A stretch of DNA of 64,000 nt from Actinophytocola sp. (GTDB lineage Bacteria; Actinomycetota; Actinomycetes; Mycobacteriales; Pseudonocardiaceae), in NCBI RefSeq assembly GCF_009379765.1, contig NZ_WHTD01000026.1, forward strand, positions 1-64,000. The letters run 5' to 3'. The translations under genes and the position numbers were made by a program. A model generated the notes under the pieces. That model was given only the letters and a program-made list of their open reading frames with translations. It ran no database searches and had not been told where the DNA came from. Shown here in pieces: positions 35,319 through 64,000 of this stretch. Position 1 is the first letter of the stretch; each line of letters begins with the position of its first letter.

Positions 35319-36503
35319 ATGTCATTGAGAGCCTTAGGGGCGCGTAAGTTAGCCAGCGCCGGGTTGGCGGTCGGCCTGCTGCTCGTTGTGCCGGTGGCCA
35401 ACGCGGGCGCCGCTCAGAGCGGGTGGGGCCACGACCGATCCGGCTCGGTCAGACTCAACCAGATCCAGGTGATCGGTACCCAGAACAGCTTCCACCAGGA
35501 GCCACCGGCAGCCGAGAAGACGCTCCGGATGCAGCTGACGGGACCCGAGGTGGAGCAGACGATCGAGTACACGCACGCGCCGGTCGCCACCCAACTGGGT
35601 GACCAGAAGGTGCGCCAGGTGGAGTTCGACGTCTACGCCGACCCGGACGGCGGCAAGTACGCGACGCCGTACCTGCGGGTGGCCACGAACGGCGGGCCGA
35701 TGGACCCGGTCATGATGCAGCCCGGCTCGAAGGTCCTGCACCTGCAGGACGTCGACTACCACTCGAGCTGCCTCACCCTGGTGAGGTGCCTGCAGCAGGT
35801 GAAGTCCTGGTCCGACCAGCACCCCGCGCACATCGCGATCATGATCATGCTGGAGTTCCAGGACCGGCCGCTGATCGTGCCCGGCGAGACCGAGCCGCGC
35901 CCCGGCACGGTGATCCCGCTGCAGTGGACGCGGGCGCGGATGCTGTCGCTGGAGCAGGAGATCCTGTCGGTGTTCCCCCGCAACCGCCTGCTGACGCCGG
36001 ACAACGTGCGCAAGCCCGACAAGACGCTCGAGCAGTCGGTGCTGCAGGACGGCTGGCCGACGGTCGACGGCACCCGCGGCAAGATCATGTTCACGATGGA
36101 CAACAACGGCACCTACCGGGACTCCTACCTTCAGGGAAACCCCAACCTCGAAGGTCGGCTCCTGTTCACCAACAGCAGTCCCGGCAACACGGACGCGGCG
36201 TTCATGAAGCGCTACGTCTGGGACCCGAACGGCGCCGCGGAGATCACCGAACTGGTCCAGGACGGCTACCTGGTCCGCACCCGCGCCGACGCGGACACGA
36301 TGCAGGCCCGCAACAACGACGTGTCCACTCGCGACACCGCGCTCGCCACGGGCGCGCAGTGGGTGAGCACGGACTACCCCGTACCGGGTATCGCCTCCCG
36401 GTTCGACGGCAGCCCGTACTACGCCGCCATTCCCGGCGGCGTAGTCGCACGGTGCAACCCCCAGGTGGCCCCGTGGTGGTGCGACTGCGTGACGTTGGAG
36501 TGA
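35319..36503 (+). CDS. Secreted PI-PLC-like (Ca2+-dependent phosphoinositide phospholipase C family) protein
   Basis: Of two close ATGs, 35319 is preferred because GGAGG (35308-35312) is then six bases away. The 394-residue protein has a signal peptide (L-A-S-A-G-L-A-V-G-L-L-L-V-V-P-V-A-N-A). It shows PI-PLC-C1-like motifs: I-Q-V-I-G-T-Q-N-S-F-H (catalytic His), Q-V-E-F-D-V-Y-A-D-P (metal-binding E/D) and H-L-Q-D-V-D-Y-H-S-S-C. Members cleave phosphoinositide or related phosphodiesters, but many actinobacterial ones have no known substrate. Four late cysteines (C-N-P...W-W-C-D-C) may form disulfides. A tie to the neighbouring biosynthetic genes is not evident. Confidence 0.8.
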   Translation: MSLRALGARKLASAGLAVGLLLVVPVANAGAAQSGWGHDRSGSVRLNQIQVIGTQNSFHQEPPAAEKTLRMQLTGPEVEQTIEYTHAPVATQLGDQKVRQVEFDVYADPDGGKYATPYLRVATNGGPMDPVMMQPGSKVLHLQDVDYHSSCLTLVRCLQQVKSWSDQHPAHIAIMIMLEFQDRPLIVPGETEPRPGTVIPLQWTRARMLSLEQEILSVFPRNRLLTPDNVRKPDKTLEQSVLQDGWPTVDGTRGKIMFTMDNNGTYRDSYLQGNPNLEGRLLFTNSSPGNTDAAFMKRYVWDPNGAAEITELVQDGYLVRTRADADTMQARNNDVSTRDTALATGAQWVSTDYPVPGIASRFDGSPYYAAIPGGVVARCNPQVAPWWCDCVTLE

Positions 36504-36687
36504 CCCACGCACGACAGGAGCGGCGGCCGGTGATCCGGTCGTCGCTCTTCTCGTGTCTGCTCGCAATGTCCACTCCGGAAACAGAGAAGTGCGTTCGTGG
36601 GCATACCAAGCGTAACCGGACAATTGGATCCGACGATGGCGGAACGTCCACCGCTCGGTAACCGACAAGACACGCCCCGCGAGTGGC

Positions 36688-37509
36688 TCAGAACAGTGTG
36701 GGCGGGCTCGCGGCCTCGTACGGGTCCATGGTGTCCAGCTCGGCGGTGGGGAGGCAGTCGAACGTCACCGACAGCGCCGAGTGGTCCGAGAGCCGGGTGG
36801 TGCGCGGCTCGTGCACGTACTCGCACTCGGAGATCTCCGCGGCCAGTTCCTTCGAGCAGTGCGCGTGGTCGTAGCGGTAGCCGTCCCCCGTGCGGCCGAT
36901 CCAGCTGTGCTCGATCCGCTCGGGCTCCATGTGCCGGAACGCGTCGACGAGCCCGTGCTTGTCGGTGAGGCCTCGGTAGAAGTCGTACTCGAACCAGCGG
37001 AACGTGGTGTATGAGGGCACGTGGCCGGGCTCGATCACGTTGAGGTCGCCGAGCACCACCGTGTCCGCGCCGGAGTCGGTGAGCCCGCCGGCACCCAGCG
37101 CGGCGGAGAACTCCGAGAGCCAGCGGCGCTTGCGCTCGGTGCGCTCGGCGGTGGCGTCCCGGGTCGGCGCGTAGGCGCCCACGATGCGGACCAGGCCCGC
37201 GGCGGTCGAGACCATCACGCCGGCGACGCGCTCGGGCAGGAACGTCAGGTGCTCGGAGATCGGGTCGACCCGCACCGGCACCCTGCTGACGATCATCACG
37301 CCGTAGTCGGTCGGCCCCGGCCTCGGGTAGACCACGGCGTAGCCGGCCGTGCGGAACGCGTCGGCCAGGTGGCGGCAGCCGTCGGACGCCCTGGTCTCGG
37401 TGAGCACGAAGACGTCCTCGTGCCGGGTGGCGAGCCACGCCAGCTGGCGGTGGGCACGCTCCTCCGAGGGGCTGCCAATGTTGAAGGTCATCAGGCTGAG
37501 ACCGGACAT
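36688..37509 (-). CDS. Endonuclease/exonuclease/phosphatase (EEP) superfamily enzyme
   Basis: The 273-residue protein has all EEP motifs in order: M-T-F-N-I-G-S (Asn), V-L-T-E-T-R (Glu), G-A-Y-A-P-T-R-D, V-V-L-G-D-L-N-V-I (Asp/Asn), G-Y-R-Y-D-H-A-H (Asp/His) and L-S-D-H-S-A-L (Asp/His). The fold hydrolyses phosphodiesters in nucleic acids, inositol phosphates or lipids with Mg2+. There is no signal peptide, so it is cytoplasmic and most like ExoIII-type nucleases. It is the last of the minus-strand genes behind the PKS. The 184-bp gap (36504-36687) to the convergent PI-PLC-like gene shows no gene. Confidence 0.87.
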   Translation of the reverse strand: MSGLSLMTFNIGSPSEERAHRQLAWLATRHEDVFVLTETRASDGCRHLADAFRTAGYAVVYPRPGPTDYGVMIVSRVPVRVDPISEHLTFLPERVAGVMVSTAAGLVRIVGAYAPTRDATAERTERKRRWLSEFSAALGAGGLTDSGADTVVLGDLNVIEPGHVPSYTTFRWFEYDFYRGLTDKHGLVDAFRHMEPERIEHSWIGRTGDGYRYDHAHCSKELAAEISECEYVHEPRTTRLSDHSALSVTFDCLPTAELDTMDPYEAASPPTLF

Positions 37510-37582
37510 GTGGCCAGATCGTACGGGTGACCACCGGCCGCTCGCATGACCGGTCCGCCACGCAGCGCACCGGAGTGGACAC

Positions 37583-38968
37583 TCAGCGCTTCGGCAGCAG
37601 CGCCATGGGCACGACGGCGAGCACGCCGGCCACGAGGATCGCGGTGAGACCCGCGCCGTCCACAGTGGCCTGTCCGGCGAGCGCGACCCCGAGCACCGTC
37701 CCCAGCTGGAGGTACCCCGCGAGCAGGCCGGTCACCTGGCCGGCGTCGCGCTGGGCCACGCGGCTGGTGGCGCTGCCGGCGCCGACGACCACCATCGGCG
37801 CGAGGCAGACGGCGACGACCGCGAGGCCGGCGGCCACCAGGCCCTCGGTGAGCATCCAGAAGCCAAGGGCCGCGGACGCGAACCCGAGGTGGGACATCGT
37901 GCGGCGGCCGACCAGCCGGGTGAGCCGTCCGGCGACCGGCAGCACGGCCAGCGCCGCGACGGCCGCGGGGAGGAGGAGCAGCGCGGCGCGCGGCGGCGAC
38001 AGCCCGGCGAGCTGCAGCCGCACGGAGCTCCCCACGAAGGCGGCGACGAGCAGCCCGACCGCCCCGACGAGCACGACGAGCCCCGACCACACCGACCGGT
38101 GCGCCATGAACGGCGTGACGGGCGGCTCGACCAGTACGAACACGGCGACGCACGCGGCCCCGAGCACCACGGCGGCCACGCCGGCGACGAGGGACCCGCT
38201 CCCCGCCGCGACGGACCCGTGCACGAGCAGGACGACGGCAGCCCCCATCGCGGCCGCACCCCGCCACTCCCCTACTCCGCGAGTCCCCCGTTCGCGGCCC
38301 GCGAGTCCCCCGCCGAACAGGGGACTCGCGGATCCTGAGTGTGGGACTCGCGGGTTCTGAGCGTTGGACTCGCGGGTCCTGAATGTTGGACTCGCGGGTT
38401 CTGAGCGTTGGACTCGCGGGGTTGGGCGGGCGAGGGGCAGGATCAGCAGGCCGACGGCGGCCGCGGCGAAGAACACGGCGCGCCAGCCGAACCACGACAC
38501 CGCGACGCCGCCCACCAGCACGCCCAGGACCGCGGCGACCGCGTCCAGGGCGAGCCACCAGCGCAGCACGCGGTGCCGGCCGGTGCCCCCGGACGCGGCC
38601 ACCATCGCGAGCGCGGCACCGGAGACCAGGGCCGCGCCGAAGCCCTGGGCCAGCCGCGCCGACACCAGCAGCTCCCCCGAGGACGCCAGGCCGGCGACCG
38701 CCGACGCCACGGTGAACAACGCCGCGCCGGCGAGGAAGCCGGGCAGTCGCGACGCGGGCAGCACCAAGGAGCCGAACGCCAGCGGGTAGGCGGCCAGCAC
38801 CCACGGCAGCACCGCGGGCCCGAGCAGGAGATCGGCGCCGATGCTGGGCAGCGCCATGGTCACCGCGGTCAGGTCCGCGACCACCAGGAGCTGCGCCACG
38901 CAGACCAGCACGAGCGCGGAGCGGGACAGGGTCGGCGCGGCGGCGGTCCGCCGGACGGTCAGCAGCAC
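37583..38968 (-). CDS. MFS transporter (DHA2/EmrB-like drug exporter) with repeat-derived insertion
   Basis: The 461-residue membrane protein shows the DHA2 pattern: first helix S-A-L-V-L-V-C-V-A-Q-L-L-V-V-A-D-L-T-A, V-T-M-A-L-P-S-I-G-A-D-L and motif C-like A-R-L-A-Q-G-F-G-A-A-L-V-S-G. About a dozen helices are predicted. Between helix 6 (A-V-G-L-L-I-L-P-L) and the next, residues about 182-231 are hydrophilic and encoded by CCGCGAGTCC-type repeats (E-P-A-S-P-T-F-R-T-R-E-S-N-A-Q and similar). They lie in a loop, so the protein may still work. It sits directly downstream of the thioesterase and oxidase genes on the same strand and is a candidate exporter of the cluster's product. Confidence 0.85.
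   Translation of the reverse strand: MLLTVRRTAAAPTLSRSALVLVCVAQLLVVADLTAVTMALPSIGADLLLGPAVLPWVLAAYPLAFGSLVLPASRLPGFLAGAALFTVASAVAGLASSGELLVSARLAQGFGAALVSGAALAMVAASGGTGRHRVLRWWLALDAVAAVLGVLVGGVAVSWFGWRAVFFAAAAVGLLILPLARPTPRVQRSEPASPTFRTRESNAQNPRVPHSGSASPLFGGGLAGRERGTRGVGEWRGAAAMGAAVVLLVHGSVAAGSGSLVAGVAAVVLGAACVAVFVLVEPPVTPFMAHRSVWSGLVVLVGAVGLLVAAFVGSSVRLQLAGLSPPRAALLLLPAAVAALAVLPVAGRLTRLVGRRTMSHLGFASAALGFWMLTEGLVAAGLAVVAVCLAPMVVVGAGSATSRVAQRDAGQVTGLLAGYLQLGTVLGVALAGQATVDGAGLTAILVAGVLAVVPMALLPKR
38277..38419. repeat. 22-bp tandem repeat array inside the MFS gene
   Basis: GGACTCGCGG starts at 38322, 38344, 38366, 38388 and 38410, exactly 22 bases apart; units continue as variants of GTTCTGAGCGTT. 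Two opposite-strand copies, CCGCGAGTCC, start at 38277 and 38299, again 22 apart. The array keeps the MFS reading frame open. It belongs to the same family as 7376-7407 and 22794-22894. Confidence 0.9.
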
Positions 38969-39080
38969 CGGATGCTCCCTCGAGTCTGATGTGGACTTTG
39001 TCGACGCGGGCTACCGCGGGGTGGATGCAGTGGTCATGCCGGCGGCTCCACGGGGAGTCCGCCGGCATGAGGAAGAACGA

Positions 39081-39683
<603 letters not shown>

Positions 39684-39684
39684 C

Positions 39685-40569
39685 TCACGCCTCCTTGCCG
39701 AGCCGGTCGTGCTCGTCCAGCACCGTGACGCGGTGCGAGGCGACGGGCTCCGGCTTCGTGGTGTGCAGCGCCCGGTGGATGAGCGTGCGGTTGTCCCACA
39801 GCAGCAGGTCGCCCCTCTCGAAGGTCTGCAGGTGGATGTTGTCGTGGGTGAACGTGGTGTCCAGCTGACCGGTGGCCTCGAACAGGTCCTGCAGCAGGCC
39901 GTCCTCGATCGGGTTGCCCTCGGCGTCGTGGATCGACTCGGTGAAGCCCTCGGACAGGTACAGGGTGGGCTCACCGGTCACCGGGTGGATGAACACGGTC
40001 GGGTGAGCCGCAGGCGGGGTGTGCGTGCGGACCTCGGCGACGAGCTCGCCGATCGGGCGGTAGACGTCGCTCGGGCGGATCTTGAAGTAACGCGACGCGC
40101 CGTGCCGGGAGGTGGTGCCCTTGACCCGGACCTTCAGCTCGTCGGAGAGCTGCTGGTAGGCCTTCGACATGTTGATGAAGTAGGTGCCCCGGTTCTGCGT
40201 CGGCACGACCTGCGGATGGATCAGCGTGATCGCGAACGGCTCGGGCATGAACTGGTAGTCCGCGTGCCAGAACTTGCCGGTGCGCGGCACGCCGACCTGC
40301 TGGCCGTCCTTCGGCACGTTCGACGAGACGAAGATCTCCTTGTGCTCCGGGTGGTGGTACATCGGTTCGTAGTAGCTGACCGGCTCACCGAACCGGCGGC
40401 CGAGGCTCAGGAACTCGCTCGGAGTCAGGTCCTGGTTGCGCACCAGGACGATCTTCTCCTGGTACACCGTCCACTTGATCTTCGCGATGTCGTCGTCGGT
40501 GGCGCTCTCGGCGTCGAAACCTTCGACCACGACACCCATCGTCTTGCCGCTTTGCGGGGTGATTAGCAT
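39685..40569 (-). CDS. Non-heme Fe(II)/2-oxoglutarate-dependent isonitrile synthase (ScoE/Rv0097 type, TauD fold)
   Basis: The 294-residue protein is a TauD-family dioxygenase with the iron triad His102 and Asp104 (F-W-H-A-D-Y) and His265 (L-I-H-R-A). Several stretches match my memory of ScoE far beyond the general family: [45 protein letters not shown] and [11 protein letters not shown]. ScoE oxidatively decarboxylates an N-carboxymethyl-beta-amino acid to a beta-isonitrile. It starts at ATG 40569 with GAGAGG upstream and lies 133 bases after the PKS stop on the same strand. Function is inferred from family; substrate chain length is unknown. Confidence 0.9.
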   Translation of the reverse strand: MLITPQSGKTMGVVVEGFDAESATDDDIAKIKWTVYQEKIVLVRNQDLTPSEFLSLGRRFGEPVSYYEPMYHHPEHKEIFVSSNVPKDGQQVGVPRTGKFWHADYQFMPEPFAITLIHPQVVPTQNRGTYFINMSKAYQQLSDELKVRVKGTTSRHGASRYFKIRPSDVYRPIGELVAEVRTHTPPAAHPTVFIHPVTGEPTLYLSEGFTESIHDAEGNPIEDGLLQDLFEATGQLDTTFTHDNIHLQTFERGDLLLWDNRTLIHRALHTTKPEPVASHRVTVLDEHDRLGKEA

Positions 40570-40702
40570 CGACCCAACCTCTCTTCGACTTCCGGCTCCG
40601 CCAGCTGGGTGCGCATCATCTGCGATGTCGACAGCGCCGTGGGCTGACGCACTTTCACGTTATTCCTGGCCCGTAACCGGCCGGTAACTGCGCGGTTTTT
40701 CC
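40570..40702 (-). promoter_or_regulatory. Intergenic region between PKS and isonitrile genes with near-palindrome
   Basis: GTAACCGGCCGGTAAC (40673-40688) has a perfect ACCGGCCGGT core (40676-40685), the same core as the palindrome at 2902-2915. It could be an operator for a separate promoter of the oxidase gene, but I see no convincing -10/-35 pair. Read-through from the PKS is equally possible. Confidence 0.35.
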
Positions 40703-59380
<18,678 letters not shown>

Positions 59381-59384
59381 GGTT

Positions 59385-62300
59385 TCACCGCCTCACTCGG
59401 ACACGATCACGCAACGCGCGGCGCACAAGGCCCTCTGCATCCATTGCGTCGATAAGGTCTGTTTGGGTCGTGCGCTCGTCCCGCTCTTCTGGGACCTCTG
59501 GTTCGGGGGCCAGCTCGGCCCGGATCGCCTCGGCGATGGCCGCCGGGGTCGGGTGGTCGAAGATCAGCGTGGCCGGCAGGCGCAGGCCGGTGCTCGCGTT
59601 GAGCTGGTTGCGCAGCTCGACCGCGGTGAGCGAGTCGAAGCCGAGCCCGTCGAGCTGCCGGTCGGGAGTGATCGCCGACGTGCTCGCGTGGCCGAGAACG
59701 GCGGCGACCTGCTCGCGCACCATGTTCTGGAGGGTCCGCCGCTGGTCCTGTGTGGACATCAGGCCGAGCTTGGTGCGCAGGCCGATGTCGGTCTTGACGG
59801 TGCCGGCGGCGCGGCGGGGCCTCGTGAGGCCGCGCACGAGCGGTCCGCCGGCCCGGCCGAGGTCGAGCTTGATGGGGACGGCCAGCGCGTGGCTGCCGGC
59901 CAGGGCTGCGTCGAACAGGGCGAGTCCTTCCGGAATGGACAGTGCGCCGGTGCCGGAGCGGGCGAGCCGGGCGATGTCACTGCGATCGAGGTGAGCGGCC
60001 ATGCCGCTGTCCCAGGGGCCCCAGGCGAGCGAGACGGCGTGCCGCCCCGCCGCTCGGCGGGACCGGGCGAGCGCGTCGAGGAACGAGTTGGCGGCGGCGT
60101 AGTTGGCCTGGCCGGGGGTGCCCAGGATCCCGGCGGCGCTCGAGAAGAGGACGAACAGCTCGGCGTCGCCGGCGAGCTCGTGGAGGTGCCAGGCGGCGTC
60201 GGCCTTGGGCGCCAGGACGGCGTCGACGCGTTGTGGGGTCTGGGCCTCGATGACGCCGTCGTCGAGGACGCCGGCGGTGTGCACGACGCCGCTCACCGGG
60301 TGGTCGGCCAGCAGCGCCGCGAGCCGGTCGCGGTCGGCGACGTCACAGGCGACGATCTCGGTCCTCGCGCCCGCCTCGGTCAGCTCCGCGCGCAGCGCCT
60401 CGGCACCCTCCGCGTCGGGACCGCGGCGGCTGGCGAGGATCAGCTCGGTGACGCCGTACTCGGCGACGAGGTGCCGGGCGACCGCCGCACCGAGCCCACC
60501 GGTGCCGCCGGTGACCAGCACCGGACCCCGTGGCCTTGTCGGCTCCACTGTGGACGGGACGGTGCGGGCGAGCCGGGGCACGTGGACCCGGCCGCCGCGC
60601 AGGGCGAGCTGCGGCTCTCCGGTGGCGAGCGCCGAGGCGAACGCGGTGGTGTCCCCGTCGTGGTCGATGAGCACGATCCGGCCCGGGTGCTCGGCCTGGG
60701 CGGAGCGGACGAGCCCCCACACGGCGGCCCCGGCCAGGCCGGGTGCCGCGCCGGCGGGCGCCGCGTCGGCCGGCTCAGGCAGCGCAGCTCCCCTGGTCGT
60801 CACCACCAGGCGGGCGCTCGCGAGCCTCGGGTCCGCGAGCCATTCCTGCAGCACCCGCAGTGCCTCGTGGGTCGCGGTGTGGGTGCCGGCCACGTCGTTG
60901 TGGCCGGCACCCGCTTCATACACCACCACCTCCGGCGCGGGCGCGCCGGAATCCATGGTCGCGGCCAGTGCCGCGAGATCGCCGTGCCGGGACGCGGGGA
61001 TCCCCGCCGGCGCCGGGGTGGCACCGAGTACCGCCCAGCGCTCCGGGACCGCGCCGATGGCGGCCGGGGCGAGCGGCCAGTCCACATGGAACAGCCAGCG
61101 GCCGGCCGGGCCGCGCGCCGGTCCGCGCAGCGCGTCCTCGTCGACGGCCCGCATGGCCAGCTCGTCGATCGTCAGCACCGGGGCACCGTCCGGGTCCGCG
61201 ACGTGCACGCTGACCGTGTCTGTGCCGGTCGGGCTGATCCGAACCCGCACCGCGGTGGCGCCGGTGGCATGCAGGGTCACCCCGGTCCACGCGAACGGCA
61301 GCCGGATCTCCTGACGGTCCCGGTCGAGCAGGAACACCCCGTGCATCGCGGCGTCGAGCAGAGCCGGGTGGATGCCGAACCGGACCGCGTCGGCCGGATC
61401 GGGCAGCTCGACCTCCGCGTAGATGTCGACGCCGTCGCGCCAGGCGCGGCGCAGGCCCTGGAACGCCGGGCCGTAGCCGAAGCCGTCCAACCGTTCGTAC
61501 AGGTCGTCGACGGCCAGCGGCTCCCCGCGGGGCCAGTCGGTGAGGTCGACGCCCGCGGGAGCGTCGGCGCTGAGGGTGCCGCCCGCGTGCCGGACCCACT
61601 CGCCACCGTCCTCGGGTCGCGAGTGGACGGACACGGCGCCGTCCCGCACGGTCACCTGGACCTGCACGGCGTCGGTGAGCACCAGCGGCGCGTGCAGGGT
61701 GAGGTCCGCGAGGTGGTGGCGGCCGACCTCGTCGCCCGCGCGGATCGCCAGCTCGACGAACGCCGCGCCCGGCACGAGAACCGTGCCGCCGACGGCGTGG
61801 TCGGCGAGCCACGGGTGCGTCGACAGCGAGAGCCGGCCGGTGAGCACGGTCGTGTCCCCGCCGACGAGCGGGACGGCCGCGCCGAGCAGCGGGTGGCCGG
61901 TGGCGGCCTGGCCGAGCCCGGCGGCGTCGGTGGCAGCGGGCCGGGCGGCGAGCCAGAAGTCCTGGTGCCGGAAGGCGTAGGTGGGCAGCTCGACCTGCCG
62001 CGCACCCGGGAAGATGGCCGTCCACTCCGGACCCACGCCACGCACGTGCAGCCCGCCCAGCGCGCGGGCGAGCATGCCGAGCTCGTCGTGGCCACGCCGC
62101 TGCGACGGCACGAACGCCGGCCCCTCCACACAGTCCGCGCCCATGCCGGACAGCACCGCGTCCGGCCCGACCTCGAGGAACGTGGTCACCCCCCGCTCGA
62201 CCAGGGTCGTGACGCCGTCGGCGAACCGGACCGCCTCGCGGACGTGCCGCACCCAGTAGTCCGGGGTGGTCGGCCGCACCGGCCCGCCGGTGAGGTTCGA

Positions 62301-64000
62301 GACCATCGGGATCCGCGGCTCCCGGTAGGACACGGTGGCGAGCACCCGGCGGAACTCGTCGAGCATCGGCTCCATCAGCGGCGAGTGGAACGCGTGCGAC
62401 ACGGTGAGCCGCCTGACCTTGCGCCCCTCGCCGGCCCAGCTCGCCTCGAGAGCACTGATCTCGTCCTGGTCACCCGAGACCACCAGAGACCTGGGTCCGT
62501 TGATCGCGGCGATGCTCACCCGGTCGGGCAGCTCGATCTCGTGCTCGGCGGCGCGCACGGCGAGCATCGCTCCACCACTCGGGAGCGCTTGCATGAGCCG
62601 GCCCCGCGCGGCGACCACCGTGCAGGTGTCGGCGAGCGACCAGACACCGGCGACGTGCGCGGCGACCAGCTCGCCGATCGAGTGGCCCGCGACCCAGTCC
62701 GGCGTGATCCCCCACGACTCCCACAGCCGGTACAGCGCGACCTCGACCGCGAACAACGCCGCCTGGGTGAACTCGGTCCGGTGCAGCCTCGCGTCGTCCT
62801 CGGCGAAGACCACCTCCCGCAGCGGTCCGCCCAGCGCGGCGGCCAGCTCGGCGCACACCGCGTCGAAGGCCTGCGCGAACACCGGGAACTCCGCGTACAG
62901 CGCGCGGCCCATGCCGGCGCGCTGCGAGCCCTGACCGGTGAACAGCATCGCCAGCTTGCCCGGTGTGACCGTGCCGGTGACCACGCCCGGCGTGGGCCGG
63001 CCGGCGGCCAGCGCGTCGAGCCCCGCGCGCAGCTCGGCCCGGTCGGCACCGAGAACCACCGCGCGGTGCGGTAACCCGGCCCGGGTGGTCGCCAGCGAGT
63101 AACCGATGTCGGCGAGGTCACCGTCGTGGGGCAGGAGCCGGGCGGCCTGGGCGGCCAGCGCGCCATGCGAGCGGGCGGAGAGCACCCACGGCACGACCGG
63201 CGGCCGGGTGCCGGCCTCGGAGTCCGATGTGGACGCGGCCTGCTCGAGGATGACGTGCGCGTTGGTGCCGCTGATGCCGAACGACGACACCGCCGCGCGG
63301 CGTGGCCGCTCGACCCGCGGCCAGTCGCGCTGCCCGGTCAGCAGCTCCACCGCGCCCGAGGCCCAGTCGACCTGGGGCGTGGGCTCGTCGACGTGCAAGG
63401 TTCTCGGGAGCACGCCGTGCCGCATGGCCAGCACCATCTTGATCACGCCGGCCACGCCAGCGGCGGCCTGCGTGTGCCCGATGTTGGACTTGAGCGAACC
63501 CAGCCACAGCGGCCGGTCCCGATCCTGCCCGTAGGTCGCGAGCAGCGCCTGCGCCTCGATCGGGTCCCCCAGCGCGGTCCCGGTGCCGTGCGCCTCCACG
63601 GCGTCCACATCGGACGAACGGAGCCCGGCGTTGGCGAGCGCCGCGCGGATGACCCGCTGCTGGGACGGGCCGTTCGGCGCGGTCAGGCCGTTCGACGCCC
63701 CGTCCTGGTTGACCGCCGACCCGCGCACGACGGCGAGGATGCGGCGACCGTTGCGGCGCGCGTCGGACAACCGTTCCAGCACGAGCGTGCCGACGCCTTC
63801 CGACCACGCGGTGCCGTCGGCCGCGCCGGCGAACGCCTTGCACCGCCCGTCCGGCGCGAGCCCGCGCTGCCGGGAGAACTCGACGAACGGCTCGGTGCTC
63901 GACATGACGGTGACCCCGCCGGCGAGCGCGAGCGTGCACTCGCCGGCCCGGATCGCCTGCGCGGCGAGGTGGATCGCGACCAGCGACGCCGAGCACGCCG
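59385..64000 (-). CDS. Modular type I polyketide synthase, C-terminal part (continues beyond window)
   Basis: The frame is open from the window edge, so the first visible ATG at 63905 is internal. The edge cuts a KS just at its active site: A-C-S-A-S-L, Cys codon 63993-63995. AT follows with G-H-S-I-G-E (Ser codon 62679-62681) and H-A-F-H, so malonyl. DH has [10 protein letters not shown] (His codon 61797-61799) and L-L-D-A-A-M-H (Asp codon 61353-61355). KR has G-G-T-G-G-L-G, L-D-D and Y-A-A-A-N. ACP Ser codon is 59631-59633. No ER or thioesterase is seen. The C-terminus, rich in D/E/R ([17 protein letters not shown]), is a likely docking helix. It precedes the KSQ gene by four bases, yet acts later or in another position of the assembly line. 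Confidence 0.95.
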   Translation of the reverse strand, partial: ACSASLVAIHLAAQAIRAGECTLALAGGVTVMSSTEPFVEFSRQRGLAPDGRCKAFAGAADGTAWSEGVGTLVLERLSDARRNGRRILAVVRGSAVNQDGASNGLTAPNGPSQQRVIRAALANAGLRSSDVDAVEAHGTGTALGDPIEAQALLATYGQDRDRPLWLGSLKSNIGHTQAAAGVAGVIKMVLAMRHGVLPRTLHVDEPTPQVDWASGAVELLTGQRDWPRVERPRRAAVSSFGISGTNAHVILEQAASTSDSEAGTRPPVVPWVLSARSHGALAAQAARLLPHDGDLADIGYSLATTRAGLPHRAVVLGADRAELRAGLDALAAGRPTPGVVTGTVTPGKLAMLFTGQGSQRAGMGRALYAEFPVFAQAFDAVCAELAAALGGPLREVVFAEDDARLHRTEFTQAALFAVEVALYRLWESWGITPDWVAGHSIGELVAAHVAGVWSLADTCTVVAARGRLMQALPSGGAMLAVRAAEHEIELPDRVSIAAINGPRSLVVSGDQDEISALEASWAGEGRKVRRLTVSHAFHSPLMEPMLDEFRRVLATVSYREPRIPMVSNLTGGPVRPTTPDYWVRHVREAVRFADGVTTLVERGVTTFLEVGPDAVLSGMGADCVEGPAFVPSQRRGHDELGMLARALGGLHVRGVGPEWTAIFPGARQVELPTYAFRHQDFWLAARPAATDAAGLGQAATGHPLLGAAVPLVGGDTTVLTGRLSLSTHPWLADHAVGGTVLVPGAAFVELAIRAGDEVGRHHLADLTLHAPLVLTDAVQVQVTVRDGAVSVHSRPEDGGEWVRHAGGTLSADAPAGVDLTDWPRGEPLAVDDLYERLDGFGYGPAFQGLRRAWRDGVDIYAEVELPDPADAVRFGIHPALLDAAMHGVFLLDRDRQEIRLPFAWTGVTLHATGATAVRVRISPTGTDTVSVHVADPDGAPVLTIDELAMRAVDEDALRGPARGPAGRWLFHVDWPLAPAAIGAVPERWAVLGATPAPAGIPASRHGDLAALAATMDSGAPAPEVVVYEAGAGHNDVAGTHTATHEALRVLQEWLADPRLASARLVVTTRGAALPEPADAAPAGAAPGLAGAAVWGLVRSAQAEHPGRIVLIDHDGDTTAFASALATGEPQLALRGGRVHVPRLARTVPSTVEPTRPRGPVLVTGGTGGLGAAVARHLVAEYGVTELILASRRGPDAEGAEALRAELTEAGARTEIVACDVADRDRLAALLADHPVSGVVHTAGVLDDGVIEAQTPQRVDAVLAPKADAAWHLHELAGDAELFVLFSSAAGILGTPGQANYAAANSFLDALARSRRAAGRHAVSLAWGPWDSGMAAHLDRSDIARLARSGTGALSIPEGLALFDAALAGSHALAVPIKLDLGRAGGPLVRGLTRPRRAAGTVKTDIGLRTKLGLMSTQDQRRTLQNMVREQVAAVLGHASTSAITPDRQLDGLGFDSLTAVELRNQLNASTGLRLPATLIFDHPTPAAIAEAIRAELAPEPEVPEERDERTTQTDLIDAMDAEGLVRRALRDRVRVRR

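Noticed and set aside
38277-38419. CRISPR array
   Set aside because: The period is 22 bp with near-identical whole units and no unique spacers of about 30 bp, no leader and no cas genes; it is a tandem repeat within a coding sequence.
63905-63907. ATG at 63905 as the start of the upstream PKS
   Set aside because: The frame stays open to the window edge and encodes the KS active site A-C-S-A-S-L upstream of this ATG, so it is internal.

Overview
The window is high-GC actinomycete DNA. The dense G/C third positions, GTG/TTG starts, SARP, LacI and ROK regulators, secreted multi-domain glycosidases and a modular type I polyketide synthase (PKS) all point to a filamentous actinobacterium. A Pseudonocardiaceae/Amycolatopsis-like host is my inference; the window has no rRNA or marker gene to prove it.

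Layout. (1) 1-6303 is a mixed stretch: a truncated DUF222/HNH-type gene, IS110 and IS256 transposase remnants, two DUF202 membrane proteins overlapping an SMP-30 lactonase, a SARP regulator, an overlapping TetR/HxlR pair, and an oxidoreductase that has lost its Rossmann domain. (2) 6375-29911 is a carbohydrate-utilisation island. It holds two LacI regulators with their operators, two ROK regulators, a complete Opp/Dpp-type ABC importer followed by a GH1 beta-glucosidase, a GH3 glycosidase, and secreted GH2-like, GH29-like, beta-helix/discoidin and DUF1996 proteins. A 14-16 bp palindrome (core GGAGAGCGCTCTCC) occurs four times, close upstream of the second LacI gene, GH3, the GH2-like gene and DUF1996, and so outlines a local regulon. 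(3) 30403-34707 holds an alpha/beta hydrolase lacking its serine nucleophile and a copper operon (CopZ, a His/Met-rich exported protein, CopA) behind a CsoR-like palindrome. (4) 34904-40569 holds a stand-alone carrier protein, a PI-PLC-like protein, an EEP-family enzyme, an MFS exporter, an FcoT/ScoD-type thioesterase and a ScoE/Rv0097-type non-heme iron isonitrile synthase. (5) 40703-64000 holds two modular PKS genes on the minus strand, the upstream one running off the window.

Polyketide logic. The 6225-residue PKS opens with a KSQ loading module (active-site Cys replaced by Gln) and has three extension modules. All are KS-AT-DH-KR-ACP; the AT motifs read malonyl, malonyl, methylmalonyl. 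If all domains work, its ACP-bound product is a 2-methylocta-2,4,6-trienoyl chain. The protein ends without a thioesterase. The transcriptionally upstream PKS ends with another malonyl KS-AT-DH-KR-ACP module, so gene order and chain order differ and the product should be polyene-like.

The most interesting observation is that the oxidase-thioesterase pair diagnostic of isonitrile biosynthesis (Rv0097-Rv0098, ScoE-ScoD) lies directly downstream of and collinear with this enoyl-producing PKS, with a small carrier protein nearby. No FadD10/ScoC ligase or Rv0101/ScoA NRPS is in the window. This suggests, but does not prove, an isonitrile-bearing polyketide. The same region carries two unusual repeat families placed inside coding sequence: 22-bp tandem repeats in the MFS exporter, and a long inverted repeat in two KR linkers of the PKS.
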